Below the pieces are notes generated by a model. That model was not told the origin of the DNA. It saw nothing but the letters and a program-made list of their open reading frames with translations, and ran no database searches. From positions 1 to 40,129 of IMG/VR virus record IMGVR_UViG_3300025102_000082: a DNA stretch of 40,129 nucleotides; one strand, 5' to 3'. The position numbers were made by a program, and so were the translations under genes. Numbering within the stretch: position 1 is the stretch's first letter; each line of letters begins with the position of its first letter. Shown piece after piece: positions 31,462 to 40,129 of the stretch. This DNA is from a virus.

Positions 31462-34400
31462 ATGTACGAAATAAACGGAAATCAATATAGCTTAGAAGAT
31501 CTTCAGAAATCAGCTAAAAATTACGGTATGAGCTTTGAAGAATATATGCAAAACATGAAAGAAAAAGGCTTGCGTGAGGTAAAAAAGCAAGATACTACTG
31601 ATGAAAATTTTCAACAAGACGGTGTAGCGGGTGCGGATGCGCCGTCGGAAAGTGCAGCACCAGAGAGTATGGACTTAGACTCGGATCTTGGTTCTTCGGC
31701 TTTTACAGGAGCTGATCCATTTGCGTTACAACAAACTCAAGATATATTAGATACTGATATTTCAGGCGAAAAAGTGCAAAGCACTGCACCTGTGTATGAA
31801 GAAAAAATAGATCCGCCTAAAAAACAAACAAAAAAACAAGAGTTAAATAACACTTTAGGTGTTAATGTTTGGGCAGACGGTAGTATAGAACAAAGAGCAC
31901 AGCAAAACCAAATATTAAATAATTTTGCTGCAAAAGAAGGTAAAAGTACTATATTTCCTGATTATGAAAACATGTCTACTATGAGAGATAGAACTACTCT
32001 TTTAGGTCAATTTACAAATATACCAAAATTTGGTGATTTTGAAGTTGATGAAAACGACGTGTACCAACAAATACAACAACTTGATGCAAGTTTGAAAAGA
32101 GCAAGATCAGATAGACCAAGTAATTATTCTAATTTTTATGCTATTGATTATGAAAATGACGATACTTTATTAGAAAAATTTCCTGGCTTAAACATAGTAA
32201 ACATACAAGACGCTAGACTTCAAAGAGAAAATACAGTAACAAACCAAGCTAAAAATAATTTTAAGTTTACACCTGAAGGTATATTAAAAAGTGGTAAAGT
32301 ATTTTTAACACCTATTGAAAAACAAATATCTGATTTAAATGACAAATTAAGAACAGAAAAAGATTCTTTTAAAATTGAAAATATTAATCAGCAAATTGAA
32401 GGTTTAAAAGAAAAAATAAATAGCGGAGAAGATCAACTATATGACTTTACAACTGGACAGTTAGTTAACTATGATCAACTAAGCGAAGAACAGAAAGATC
32501 AAGGTGATTTAATAAACGCTAAAGCTCAAGATTTAGCTGATAACACAGAAATAGATGATCTAAATAATCAACTTGTAAATGCCTATTCTAAAGTTGTAGG
32601 TTTAGCTGGTGATGTATCTACTGTTGGCATAGGTAATGTACGAAAACAAGAATTTTCTGTTGAAGGATTAATTAGTTTTGTTGCGGGTGGTTCAGATCCT
32701 TTAGGCGAATATGACAGCCCATTAAGCACAAAAGCTGATTTTAATAAAATAAATAACATAGCAGAAAAAGGTATAATACCTTCAAACATTTCAAAGTTAG
32801 CAGGTAGTCATCCGGTTGTTACAGCTTATAACAAGGCTCTTGAGCAATACATTGTTTTAAACAAGGCTATACAGTTAAATCAAGATCCTTTAACTAAAGA
32901 AGCTCCTGGATTTTTTGATTTTGATTTTACAGCTATAAAGCAAGGCACTTTGGAAGCGCTTGGTGCAACATCAGCACAAGCTTCATCAAAAAATAGAGTT
33001 GCAATAAACAATGCTTTTATTGATAAATTAAAAGAAATAGATTACGTTCGTACAACACAAGACGCTTCAGGCAAACCAGTTGAAGATGAAAGATTTATAT
33101 CTGAAGCATTAGAGGAAAGTGGTGCAGAATTAGTTTCTGGTCATTTTCCAGCTTTAGCTAAGTTTATAGGTGAGCTTTATTTAACTAGGAAAGTAAGTGG
33201 TAATGTTATAAACAAAACTGGTAAAGTTATAAAAAATACTATAAACGGCTCAACTTTTGTTAAAAAGAGTAGAACAGCAAATAAAGTTGTACAACAAGCA
33301 CTAAAAACTGGCGTTTTTGCAGCTGAAGAAACAGCTATATTTAAACTTACTACAGAGCTTACAGAAGGTGTAACTACAGCGCGTGGTAGTGCTAAAAATT
33401 TTGATCCTAAGTTTGCTGCTTCGTTAGGTGTAGGTAATTCTTTTACAGATATGCTAATGAAAAGCAATAGAGTAGGTAAGTTTTTTAGTCCCTTTATGCA
33501 GTATATAAGTAAATCTAATTTTGCAACTAATCAAATAAATAGAGCTGTAGGCGCTGGTGCTGGTGCAACTTCGTTTGAATTTGCTAAGTTTATGACTACT
33601 AATTATGAAGATTATGAGTTTAAAACAAAAGATTTTTTAGCTGAATTTTATAAATTAAGAATTTTTGGAGCTAGTCAACAAAATCCTTTTGTAAGAGGTG
33701 GCTTCATAAGAGACATGAGTAACGATATATTAAGAATGCGAAACAGAACTGAAGGATCTGTTAAAGCAGCTAAATATTTTGGTGAAGAACATAAAAAATT
33801 TGAAAATGTAGGAACAAAAGATTTTGAAGGTGTTTTAGACAATCTTGCTTTGTCGGCTCAAAAAAAGCAACAAGAAATACTAGATAATCCTACACTTAAT
33901 ACAGAACAAAAAAACGAACTTTTAACAGAATTAAATAACAACTACGAAATATTATCAACTCAAGCTGAAATAAACCTAGCCAAAGCTGAAATAAAACTAA
34001 ATAGAGCTTCTGTTGATAGATATGGTGATAAAACGTTTCCAACAGATAAAGATATATATGTAATATCTAGAAAGTTTAGAAACGGTAATAAGTTAACGCC
34101 TGGAGAATCTGCTAAGTTAGCTAAAATACCAGAAGCTAAAATGCTTTTAGAGCTTGGTATAAAGCCAAATACAGATCAATACAGAGCTTTTAAGAGCACT
34201 TTTGACAGAAACACAGCTATAGATAATATATTAAATAATTCTGCTGAATATAAAACATATAATAAAGCTGATAGAAAAGCTGCTTATGATTTTATTACTA
34301 AAAAAGTTAATTTATTTTTAGACATACAACGTCAAGAAAGTTTAGCTGTACCTAGTAAAGATATTGCTTCAATGAAAAAAGAGTATGAGCCTTACAAAGA

Positions 34401-37400
34401 AACAGGTGACTTATATTTAAAACTACAAGAAAGATTAGATAATAGCACTGCGACTCTTTATGGTAAAAAAATACAAGAAGCACAAGAAAGAGCTAAAAGA
34501 ATAGGCGCTGACGCTCCAATAGAAGCACAAACACCTCAAGAGTTTCAAAAACTTTATAATGAAAACTTTCCAAATAAACCTGCTGACGCTACAAAAGAGT
34601 TAGGATTTTTTACTACAAACGGCCAAAGAGTAATAAATAAAGAAGAAGCTTTAAAACAAAGAAGTGTTACAGACGCGTTACACGAAGATATACATTTTGT
34701 TTTGAAAGGTAGTTTAAAAGATGTTTCAGGAAATGTAACAACTGAAGGTGTAAAAATTATTGATGACATATTAGATAGACTAACGCCTTCTCAAAAACGT
34801 TTATTAAACGAAGAAGTTGCTGCTAGATATGACGTTTCACAACCTAAAGAAAAATGGTATGAAGAAAACTTAACTGTATTAGGCGAGCTAATTAATGTAG
34901 AGAGAATACAATTTAGCGAAAAGTTAGGATCTGGACTTACAGGCTTAATACCAGGACTTAGAAAAGCTGGATTTAAAAACTTAGAAATTAGCTCAGAAAC
35001 AGGTGAAAACATGTTTGAAATGCTTAGAGGTTTTGCTAAAGGCGAAAAAGCTGCTGAAAATACAGCTGTTAAGTTTATAGAAGATAATTCTGAAAAAGCC
35101 GCTAAAGAAGTTTACAAAGAAGAAAATCCAAGTTTATCTGCATCTAGAAAAGAAAAAGTAAATGATTTAGGTGAAGATCTTGTTAAAATTAAAAACAAAG
35201 AAACAGAAAGACAAAAAGACTTTTTACAAGCTATAAAAAGGATGCGTGATCAAGGCAAAAATGAAATTGCAGATCGCATGGAAGCTGATTTAGGTAAAAT
35301 GGGTGAAAGAGAAGGTAAAGTAATATCTGACATTGTAGATCAATACAATGAAACTATTGGTAATGTTGTACTTAGATTAAAAAGTAAAAATCCAGCTATA
35401 TTCGAAACACCTACTTATCAAAGAAAAGAGTTTTTAAGAGAAGATGGCGGTTTAAATATGGCAAAAGTTATAGAAGCTATTGTTGAGCAAACAAGACCTG
35501 AGCTGATTAAGCATGTTAAAAACTTTGATCCAGCTAAAAACGAAGATCTTGATGCTTATATAAATTCTTATTTAGAAAGAAAAATAGGTACAGCTACATC
35601 AAAGAAAAACTTTAAAAGAGAAAGATTTGAAGATACTATTGAACGAGAAGATGGTACTGCTAGAGACTTTGAGGTTTCGGGTAATATAGAAGATGCTATT
35701 GATCTAGGTTTTAAAAGATCTGCATACGAAAGACCCAAATCTGTTATAGCTGAAGAACTTACAATAGGTGGTAAAAAGTTTGTTGATCAATCTTTAGAAG
35801 ATTTTATAGAAACAAATACTTTTGAAATATTTGAAGGAGAAAGACCAGATGTTTTTGAAAAAGGCTTTCAATTGTTTGTAAAACAAGCTGGCCAAGAAAA
35901 AGCTTTTAAACCAGTAAAAAACAAACTAAAAAATTTAAATAGTTTTTTACAAGAAAATCATCAAACATTATTTGGTAGTAAAAATCTGCCTATAGGTGTT
36001 TTAGTGCAACTTGAAAGAAGATTAGCTCCAGAAGATAAAATATTTACTAAAGTTAAAAAACGCTTAACTACTCAAAAAGAAATAGACGAAGCTATAAATA
36101 AAGGCGAAGAGCTATACGTTGAAAATGAAAAACAAGGACCTACTGTCTACGAAAGATTAAAACCATCACCTGAACAAGTTAGAGAGTTTTTTAATCCACC
36201 TGCTGTTACGGCTGAAGGAAAAAGATCTGGTCTAAAAGGTACTAGAAAAGATGCTTTTGTAAACGCTATAACTTTTACTTTAACTAAAGAAAAGTCTCCT
36301 GGCGTAATGAAAGCTATAGATATGACTACGCAAGAAATAGCTAAAGCTTCGCAAAAGCTTATTGTAGATCCAAATATTGATTTTTCTAGAAGTAGAAAAG
36401 AGCAGAGAACAATGCTTACAGAGCAACGTAGGTTATTTAAAGAGTTATACGAAAGTCAAGGTGATAAATCTTTACCTCTTGAAGATGCTTTAGTTGATAG
36501 ATTTTCTGAAAAAATACAACAAGGTATAGATAAAGATTTTAGCACTAAAAAGATTTTAGATGATGCATACCAAGTGGCAAGTAAGTTTTTAGTTACTAAC
36601 GAATCTAAAATAGCTTTACAAGAAATAATAAATGCTAGTGCTAAAAAATATGATGGTATTAATAAAAAATCATATTTAGAAATAGTAAGTAAACTAAGAG
36701 AGCTTAGCGATACTGAAACTAAAACATTAGGTTTTGAAGCTAGTAAAGAATTGTTAGAAAATATTAACGCAAAACCAGACGGCTTTAATATAAAACAGCT
36801 TGATAGATTTGAAATGGCAGACGTTGTTTCTAGAAGAAGTTTTGATAAAGATTATAAAAACTTAACTGACTCTCAAAAAGAGCTTGTATTAAAAGAAATG
36901 AGAGCTCAAAAACTTTCGCCTGCTTTTGAAACAAAAAAAGAACAAATTGTATCTTGGATTAAAAACCACTCTAGACAAATAAGAACTTTTAGAGGATTAC
37001 CTTTTATAAATAGAAACGATCAATTTGTTAGAGAAGTATTAAAAAAATCTGGCATAGATATTAGTAAGTTTGGAATAAAGCTTAGCAAAAACAAACAAGG
37101 TAAAAACATAATAACTGTAGACGGAGAAAAAATTGATGGCTATTTAGAAACTGAATTTATTAAAAGAAACTTTGAAAATTCTAGATTAGCTATTGAAGCT
37201 GAAGCTCAACAAGCTAGAGAGCATATGTTAGATCAAGTTGAATATTTTATTGAAACTGGTCAAGTTGAAAAAGGTAAAGCATACATGAAGCTTATGTTTG
37301 TAGATCAAAGAGGTGTTGGTAGAAAAGTATCTAGACCTGGACTTCAAATATTAGGACCTAAAGGTGAAATATTAAAAGGTAAAAACGAGGTTATACTAGA

Positions 37401-39690
37401 GCACGAAACAACTGCTAATGATTTATATTTAAAAACAGTAGATGCTTTAGATGGTAAAATCACTATTGAAGAGCTTAATGGTTTTTATGAAAAATCCAGA
37501 GTTAATGTTGTAACTAAAGAACTAGATAATTTGCTTAATAATTTAGGTTTAAGACATACTGGTGAAAATCGTATGCAACACCCTGAAGTTATTAAGTTAA
37601 TGCAAAAATATGGAGACCAAAGAGTTTTATTTGCAGAAAGCGTTTATGGTAATAACGTTCCTTTTAGTGCGTCAAGAGAAAATAGATTAAATGCAGAGTT
37701 TAATAGAATAATTGAAAGATCTGTTGGTATTAGCGCAAAAACAAAAGTAGGAGAGTCTACAGCTAGTATTCAAGGCGCTAAAAAAGGTAAGTTTGATTTA
37801 TTTATATCACCATCAGCAGAAGATTTTGTAGGTTTATTATATAAAACATTAGGTAAAGGTAAACAAGGTGATGCAGATTTAGTTTTTTATCAAGAAACTT
37901 TACTAAAACCTTACGCTAAAGCAATGGATAGAGTAACCTCTGAAAGAATAGCTTTAATAAACGATTATAAATCTATTAAAAAACAAATAGGTATTGTCCC
38001 TAAAAATTTAAGAAAAGAAATACCTGGTGGTTTAGGTTTTACAAGAGAGCAAGCCGTTAGAGCTTATGTATGGTCTAAGCAAGGCATGGAAGTACCTGGT
38101 CTTACTAAAGGTGAATTAAGACAATTGCTTAAAGAAGTTAAAAACTCTCCTGATCTTATTAAATTTGGTAATCAGCTTATAAAAATAAACAAAGGTGATG
38201 GCTACGTAAAACCAGAACAAAACTGGATAAGTGGTAGCATAACTACAGACTTGTTACAAGGAATAAATACTACTAAAAGAGCTAAACACTTGCAACAATG
38301 GCAAGCTAACGTTGATGTGCTTTTTTCTAAAGAAAACATGAACAAACTAGAAGCGGCTTATGGAACTCAATATCGTAAAGCTATGGAAAATATGCTATTA
38401 CGTATGAAAACTGGTAGAAACAGAACATATGGCATGGATAGTTTAACAGGTAGGCTTACAGACTGGGTTAACGGATCTGTTGGTGCTATAATGTTTTTTA
38501 ACACTAGATCTGCCGTGCTTCAAACTCTTTCAGCAACAAACTTTATAAATTTTAAAGATAATAATATATTTGCTGCAGGTAAAGCTTTTGCTAATCAAAA
38601 ACAATACTGGAAAGATTTTGTAAAACTATTTAACTCTGATTTTTTAGTATCAAGAAGAGATGGTTTACGTATGGAGATTAACGAAGCTGATATAGCTGAA
38701 ATGGCTAAAAAAGGTGGCGTTAGAGGTGTTATAAATGAAATACTAAGAGTTGGTTTTACACCTACACAATTAGCTGATAGCTTTGCTATCGCTTCTGGTG
38801 GATCTACTTTTTATCGTAATAGAATTAAAACATACGAAAAACAAGGTTTTGAAACTGCTGAAGCTCAAAGAAAAGCATTTGAAGATTTTAGAGAAACTTC
38901 AGAAGAAAGTCAGCAGTCAAGCAGACCTGATAAAATTAGCCAACAACAAGCTGGTTCACTAGGTCGTTTAGTGCTTGCTTTTGCTAATACACCATCTCAG
39001 TACGCTAGAATAATAAAAAAGTCTGTTCTAGACCTTAAAAATAGCCGAGGAGATGCAAAGACTAATATATCTAAGATAGTTTATTATACTTTTGCACAAA
39101 ACTTATTATTTAATGCTCTTCAGCAAGGTGCTTTTGCTTTAGCATTTGGTGACGATGAAGATGATGAAAAGAAAAAAGAAAAAACTATAGATATAGCTAA
39201 TGGTATGGCTAATTCTTTATTAAGAGGTATGGGCTTTTACGGAGCCGCCGTTGCCGCCGTTAAAGACGCTGCGCTTAGAATATATAAAGAGTCTGGTAAA
39301 AAACAACCTAAATACGAAAAAGCATCTATAGATTTTTTAGGCATAACTCCGCCTATACAGTCTAAGTATAGAAAAATAGCTTCTGCTGGTAGAGCTATAC
39401 AATTTGCTAAAAAAGGTGAATTTGAAGATTTTAGTATTGACAATCCAGCTTTAGAGGCAGGATCAAAAGTTGTTACAGCTACAACAAACTTACCGCTTGA
39501 TAGATTATTAGTTAAAAGTCAAAACATAAATGATGCTTTAAATCAAGATCTAGAGTATTGGCAACAAACGGCTTTATTATTAGGTTGGTCAGACTGGCAG
39601 CTTGGTATTGAAGACGAAGAAGATAAAAAAGAAAAAGGTAGAACTATTAAAAGAAGAGAAGTTAAACGCCGAGAGGCAAAAAGAAGATAA
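31462..39690 (+). CDS. Giant polyvalent virion protein with HExxH motif
   Basis: A 2742-residue protein, probably packaged and injected. N-terminal region: [20 protein letters not shown], then acidic linkers. An HExxH motif is at 1074-1078 (LHEDIHFVL, Glu at 1075), followed by a helical stretch with NEEVAARYD and NLTVLGELI that could supply a third zinc ligand. A sigma-factor-like helix pattern, [20 protein letters not shown], starts at about 1355. The last ~400 residues (from about 2338: [29 protein letters not shown], later [20 protein letters not shown]) match my recollection of a conserved end of giant virion proteins in marine phages. Hydrophobic helices near 2540-2610 may contact membrane. 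The C-terminus is Lys/Arg-rich ([12 protein letters not shown]). Gp16-like ejection is a possible role; motifs are seen, activity is inferred. Confidence 0.65.
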   Translation: MYEINGNQYSLEDLQKSAKNYGMSFEEYMQNMKEKGLREVKKQDTTDENFQQDGVAGADAPSESAAPESMDLDSDLGSSAFTGADPFALQQTQDILDTDISGEKVQSTAPVYEEKIDPPKKQTKKQELNNTLGVNVWADGSIEQRAQQNQILNNFAAKEGKSTIFPDYENMSTMRDRTTLLGQFTNIPKFGDFEVDENDVYQQIQQLDASLKRARSDRPSNYSNFYAIDYENDDTLLEKFPGLNIVNIQDARLQRENTVTNQAKNNFKFTPEGILKSGKVFLTPIEKQISDLNDKLRTEKDSFKIENINQQIEGLKEKINSGEDQLYDFTTGQLVNYDQLSEEQKDQGDLINAKAQDLADNTEIDDLNNQLVNAYSKVVGLAGDVSTVGIGNVRKQEFSVEGLISFVAGGSDPLGEYDSPLSTKADFNKINNIAEKGIIPSNISKLAGSHPVVTAYNKALEQYIVLNKAIQLNQDPLTKEAPGFFDFDFTAIKQGTLEALGATSAQASSKNRVAINNAFIDKLKEIDYVRTTQDASGKPVEDERFISEALEESGAELVSGHFPALAKFIGELYLTRKVSGNVINKTGKVIKNTINGSTFVKKSRTANKVVQQALKTGVFAAEETAIFKLTTELTEGVTTARGSAKNFDPKFAASLGVGNSFTDMLMKSNRVGKFFSPFMQYISKSNFATNQINRAVGAGAGATSFEFAKFMTTNYEDYEFKTKDFLAEFYKLRIFGASQQNPFVRGGFIRDMSNDILRMRNRTEGSVKAAKYFGEEHKKFENVGTKDFEGVLDNLALSAQKKQQEILDNPTLNTEQKNELLTELNNNYEILSTQAEINLAKAEIKLNRASVDRYGDKTFPTDKDIYVISRKFRNGNKLTPGESAKLAKIPEAKMLLELGIKPNTDQYRAFKSTFDRNTAIDNILNNSAEYKTYNKADRKAAYDFITKKVNLFLDIQRQESLAVPSKDIASMKKEYEPYKETGDLYLKLQERLDNSTATLYGKKIQEAQERAKRIGADAPIEAQTPQEFQKLYNENFPNKPADATKELGFFTTNGQRVINKEEALKQRSVTDALHEDIHFVLKGSLKDVSGNVTTEGVKIIDDILDRLTPSQKRLLNEEVAARYDVSQPKEKWYEENLTVLGELINVERIQFSEKLGSGLTGLIPGLRKAGFKNLEISSETGENMFEMLRGFAKGEKAAENTAVKFIEDNSEKAAKEVYKEENPSLSASRKEKVNDLGEDLVKIKNKETERQKDFLQAIKRMRDQGKNEIADRMEADLGKMGEREGKVISDIVDQYNETIGNVVLRLKSKNPAIFETPTYQRKEFLREDGGLNMAKVIEAIVEQTRPELIKHVKNFDPAKNEDLDAYINSYLERKIGTATSKKNFKRERFEDTIEREDGTARDFEVSGNIEDAIDLGFKRSAYERPKSVIAEELTIGGKKFVDQSLEDFIETNTFEIFEGERPDVFEKGFQLFVKQAGQEKAFKPVKNKLKNLNSFLQENHQTLFGSKNLPIGVLVQLERRLAPEDKIFTKVKKRLTTQKEIDEAINKGEELYVENEKQGPTVYERLKPSPEQVREFFNPPAVTAEGKRSGLKGTRKDAFVNAITFTLTKEKSPGVMKAIDMTTQEIAKASQKLIVDPNIDFSRSRKEQRTMLTEQRRLFKELYESQGDKSLPLEDALVDRFSEKIQQGIDKDFSTKKILDDAYQVASKFLVTNESKIALQEIINASAKKYDGINKKSYLEIVSKLRELSDTETKTLGFEASKELLENINAKPDGFNIKQLDRFEMADVVSRRSFDKDYKNLTDSQKELVLKEMRAQKLSPAFETKKEQIVSWIKNHSRQIRTFRGLPFINRNDQFVREVLKKSGIDISKFGIKLSKNKQGKNIITVDGEKIDGYLETEFIKRNFENSRLAIEAEAQQAREHMLDQVEYFIETGQVEKGKAYMKLMFVDQRGVGRKVSRPGLQILGPKGEILKGKNEVILEHETTANDLYLKTVDALDGKITIEELNGFYEKSRVNVVTKELDNLLNNLGLRHTGENRMQHPEVIKLMQKYGDQRVLFAESVYGNNVPFSASRENRLNAEFNRIIERSVGISAKTKVGESTASIQGAKKGKFDLFISPSAEDFVGLLYKTLGKGKQGDADLVFYQETLLKPYAKAMDRVTSERIALINDYKSIKKQIGIVPKNLRKEIPGGLGFTREQAVRAYVWSKQGMEVPGLTKGELRQLLKEVKNSPDLIKFGNQLIKINKGDGYVKPEQNWISGSITTDLLQGINTTKRAKHLQQWQANVDVLFSKENMNKLEAAYGTQYRKAMENMLLRMKTGRNRTYGMDSLTGRLTDWVNGSVGAIMFFNTRSAVLQTLSATNFINFKDNNIFAAGKAFANQKQYWKDFVKLFNSDFLVSRRDGLRMEINEADIAEMAKKGGVRGVINEILRVGFTPTQLADSFAIASGGSTFYRNRIKTYEKQGFETAEAQRKAFEDFRETSEESQQSSRPDKISQQQAGSLGRLVLAFANTPSQYARIIKKSVLDLKNSRGDAKTNISKIVYYTFAQNLLFNALQQGAFALAFGDDEDDEKKKEKTIDIANGMANSLLRGMGFYGAAVAAVKDAALRIYKESGKKQPKYEKASIDFLGITPPIQSKYRKIASAGRAIQFAKKGEFEDFSIDNPALEAGSKVVTATTNLPLDRLLVKSQNINDALNQDLEYWQQTALLLGWSDWQLGIEDEEDKKEKGRTIKRREVKRREAKRR

Positions 39691-39694
39691 TATT

Positions 39695-39826
39695 ATGCCA
39701 AAAGACGCATGTTACCACAAAGTAAAAAAAAGATATAAAGTGTTCCCATCAGCTTATGCTAGTGGTGCTATAGCTAAGTGCCGTAAGGTCGGTGCTAAAA
39801 ACTGGGGCAATAAAAGTAAAAAGTAA
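39695..39826 (+). CDS. Small conserved basic protein (43 aa)
   Basis: I start this gene at ATG 39695, after the giant gene has ended, not at an upstream in-frame ATG inside it. The 43-residue product begins MPKDACYHKVKKRYKVFPSA and continues YASGAIAKCRKVGAKNWGNK with a SKK end. The motif DACYxKVKxRYKVFPSAYASGA...CRKVGAKNWG is, as I remember it, conserved in marine phages and large algal viruses. Two Cys might pair. Its stop shares a base with the next start. Function unknown; the basic charge resembles the small proteins near the left end. Confidence 0.6.
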   Translation: MPKDACYHKVKKRYKVFPSAYASGAIAKCRKVGAKNWGNKSKK

Positions 39827-40080
39827 TGGCTGTTAGAAAAACAAAGTCAGGATTAGCTCTTAAACGTTGGTTTAAAGAAAAATGGAAAGACGAAAAAGGT
39901 AATGTCTGTGGTTCTTCTAAAAACAAAAAAACTAAAGTTTGTAGACCATCACGTAAAGTTAACAGTAAATCACCTAAAACCTGGGGCCAAATGACTAAAG
40001 CTGAGCGTAGTAAAGTTGTGCGCGCTAAGAAAAAAGTAGGTATGGGCAAACGTAGAGCCTCAAGTAGTAACGTATCATAA
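39826..40080 (+). CDS. Small conserved basic protein (84 aa)
   Basis: An 84-residue, very basic protein starting MAVRKTKSGLALKRWFKEKW, followed by KGNVCGSSKNKKTKVCRPSR and SPKTWGQMTKAERSKVVRAK, ending KRRASSSNVS. Two Cys separated by nine residues lie in a Lys-rich linker, and SPKTWGQMTxAERxKV is a plausible conserved helix. Similar short proteins accompany the preceding 43-residue type in marine phages, in my recollection. The ATG overlaps the preceding stop by one base. A nucleic-acid or virion-internal role is conceivable from charge; no function is proven. Confidence 0.6.
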   Translation: MAVRKTKSGLALKRWFKEKWKDEKGNVCGSSKNKKTKVCRPSRKVNSKSPKTWGQMTKAERSKVVRAKKKVGMGKRRASSSNVS

Positions 40081-40090
40081 AACAATAAAC

Positions 40091-40129
40091 ATGAAAAAAC
40101 TATTATTAGTAGTGCTAGCTTGCGTGTAT
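40091..40129 (+). CDS. Start of a secreted or lipoprotein gene (partial)
   Basis: The last 39 bases open a frame MKKLLLVVLACVY that runs off the right edge. It has a two-Lys start and a hydrophobic core typical of an export signal, and VLAC is close to a lipobox with the Cys as the lipidated residue. An 8-base gap in the A-rich leader separates the preceding stop TAA (40078-40080) from the short AAC before the ATG. An outer-membrane or lysis-related lipoprotein (o-spanin) is one option. Only 13 residues are visible, so this remains tentative. Confidence 0.4.
   Translation, partial: MKKLLLVVLACVY

Noticed and set aside
39602-39694. Upstream start for the 43-residue basic protein
   Set aside because: It would overlap the giant gene for 89 bases in another frame. 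ATG 39695 restores the common junction spacing and a conserved-looking N-terminus (MPKDACYHKVK).

Overview
The window is a contiguous piece of a tailed-phage genome, most likely a short-tailed (podovirus-like) marine phage. Every supported gene is on the + strand and nearly all are virion, packaging or assembly genes. The DNA is AT-rich (about 30% GC by eye in most places). Genes are packed with 1-nt or 4-nt overlaps, and no gap exceeds 70 bases. Starts are preceded by A/T-rich leaders rather than GGAGG-type Shine-Dalgarno sites. That style fits a Bacteroidota (flavobacterial) host, but this is inference. No tRNA, integrase, CRISPR, IS element or DNA replication gene was seen.

Layout. (1) 1-2641: the end of a beta-rich virion protein, then a run of very small, mostly lysine-rich proteins, including a mini HExxH metallopeptidase and an EF-hand protein. 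(2) 2670-4914: a chaperonin operon in the order groEL, groES, winged-helix-like gene. (3) 4927-8410: a small structural protein, a 47-residue ORF and a long tail fibre with two beta-roll modules and a C-terminal S74 self-cleaving chaperone. (4) 8412-10557: small proteins, a holin-like membrane protein and a 207-residue protein that looks like two GroES-type folds in tandem. (5) 10490-18127: the packaging and head block (putative small terminase, large terminase, portal, scaffold-like protein, major capsid candidate). (6) 18153-19031: two paralogous small virion proteins, each followed by a near-identical hairpin terminator. (7) 19057-28693: neck and tail proteins, including a two-gene set that together resembles a T7 gp12/crAss-type tail nozzle protein. 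(8) 28700-39690: three internal/ejection-protein candidates, ending in a 2742-residue giant with an HExxH motif and a conserved C-terminal domain. (9) 39695 to the end: two more small basic proteins and the start of a secreted protein or lipoprotein.

How it works together. The terminase, portal, scaffold and capsid genes build and fill the head. The neck, nozzle and internal proteins form the short tail and DNA-delivery apparatus. The fibre binds the host and the holin helps release progeny. The phage-encoded GroEL/GroES pair, perhaps with the tandem GroES-like protein, probably folds a demanding virion protein such as the capsid. The paired terminators after the capsid region suggest that head proteins are made in excess over downstream tail proteins.

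The most notable signals are: a sharply GC-richer, recoded stretch inside the terminase ATPase domain (about 47% GC over 11281-11700); the chaperonin set with an extra tandem co-chaperonin-like gene; the decoration-gene duplication that includes its terminator; and two separate HExxH motifs in virion-region genes.
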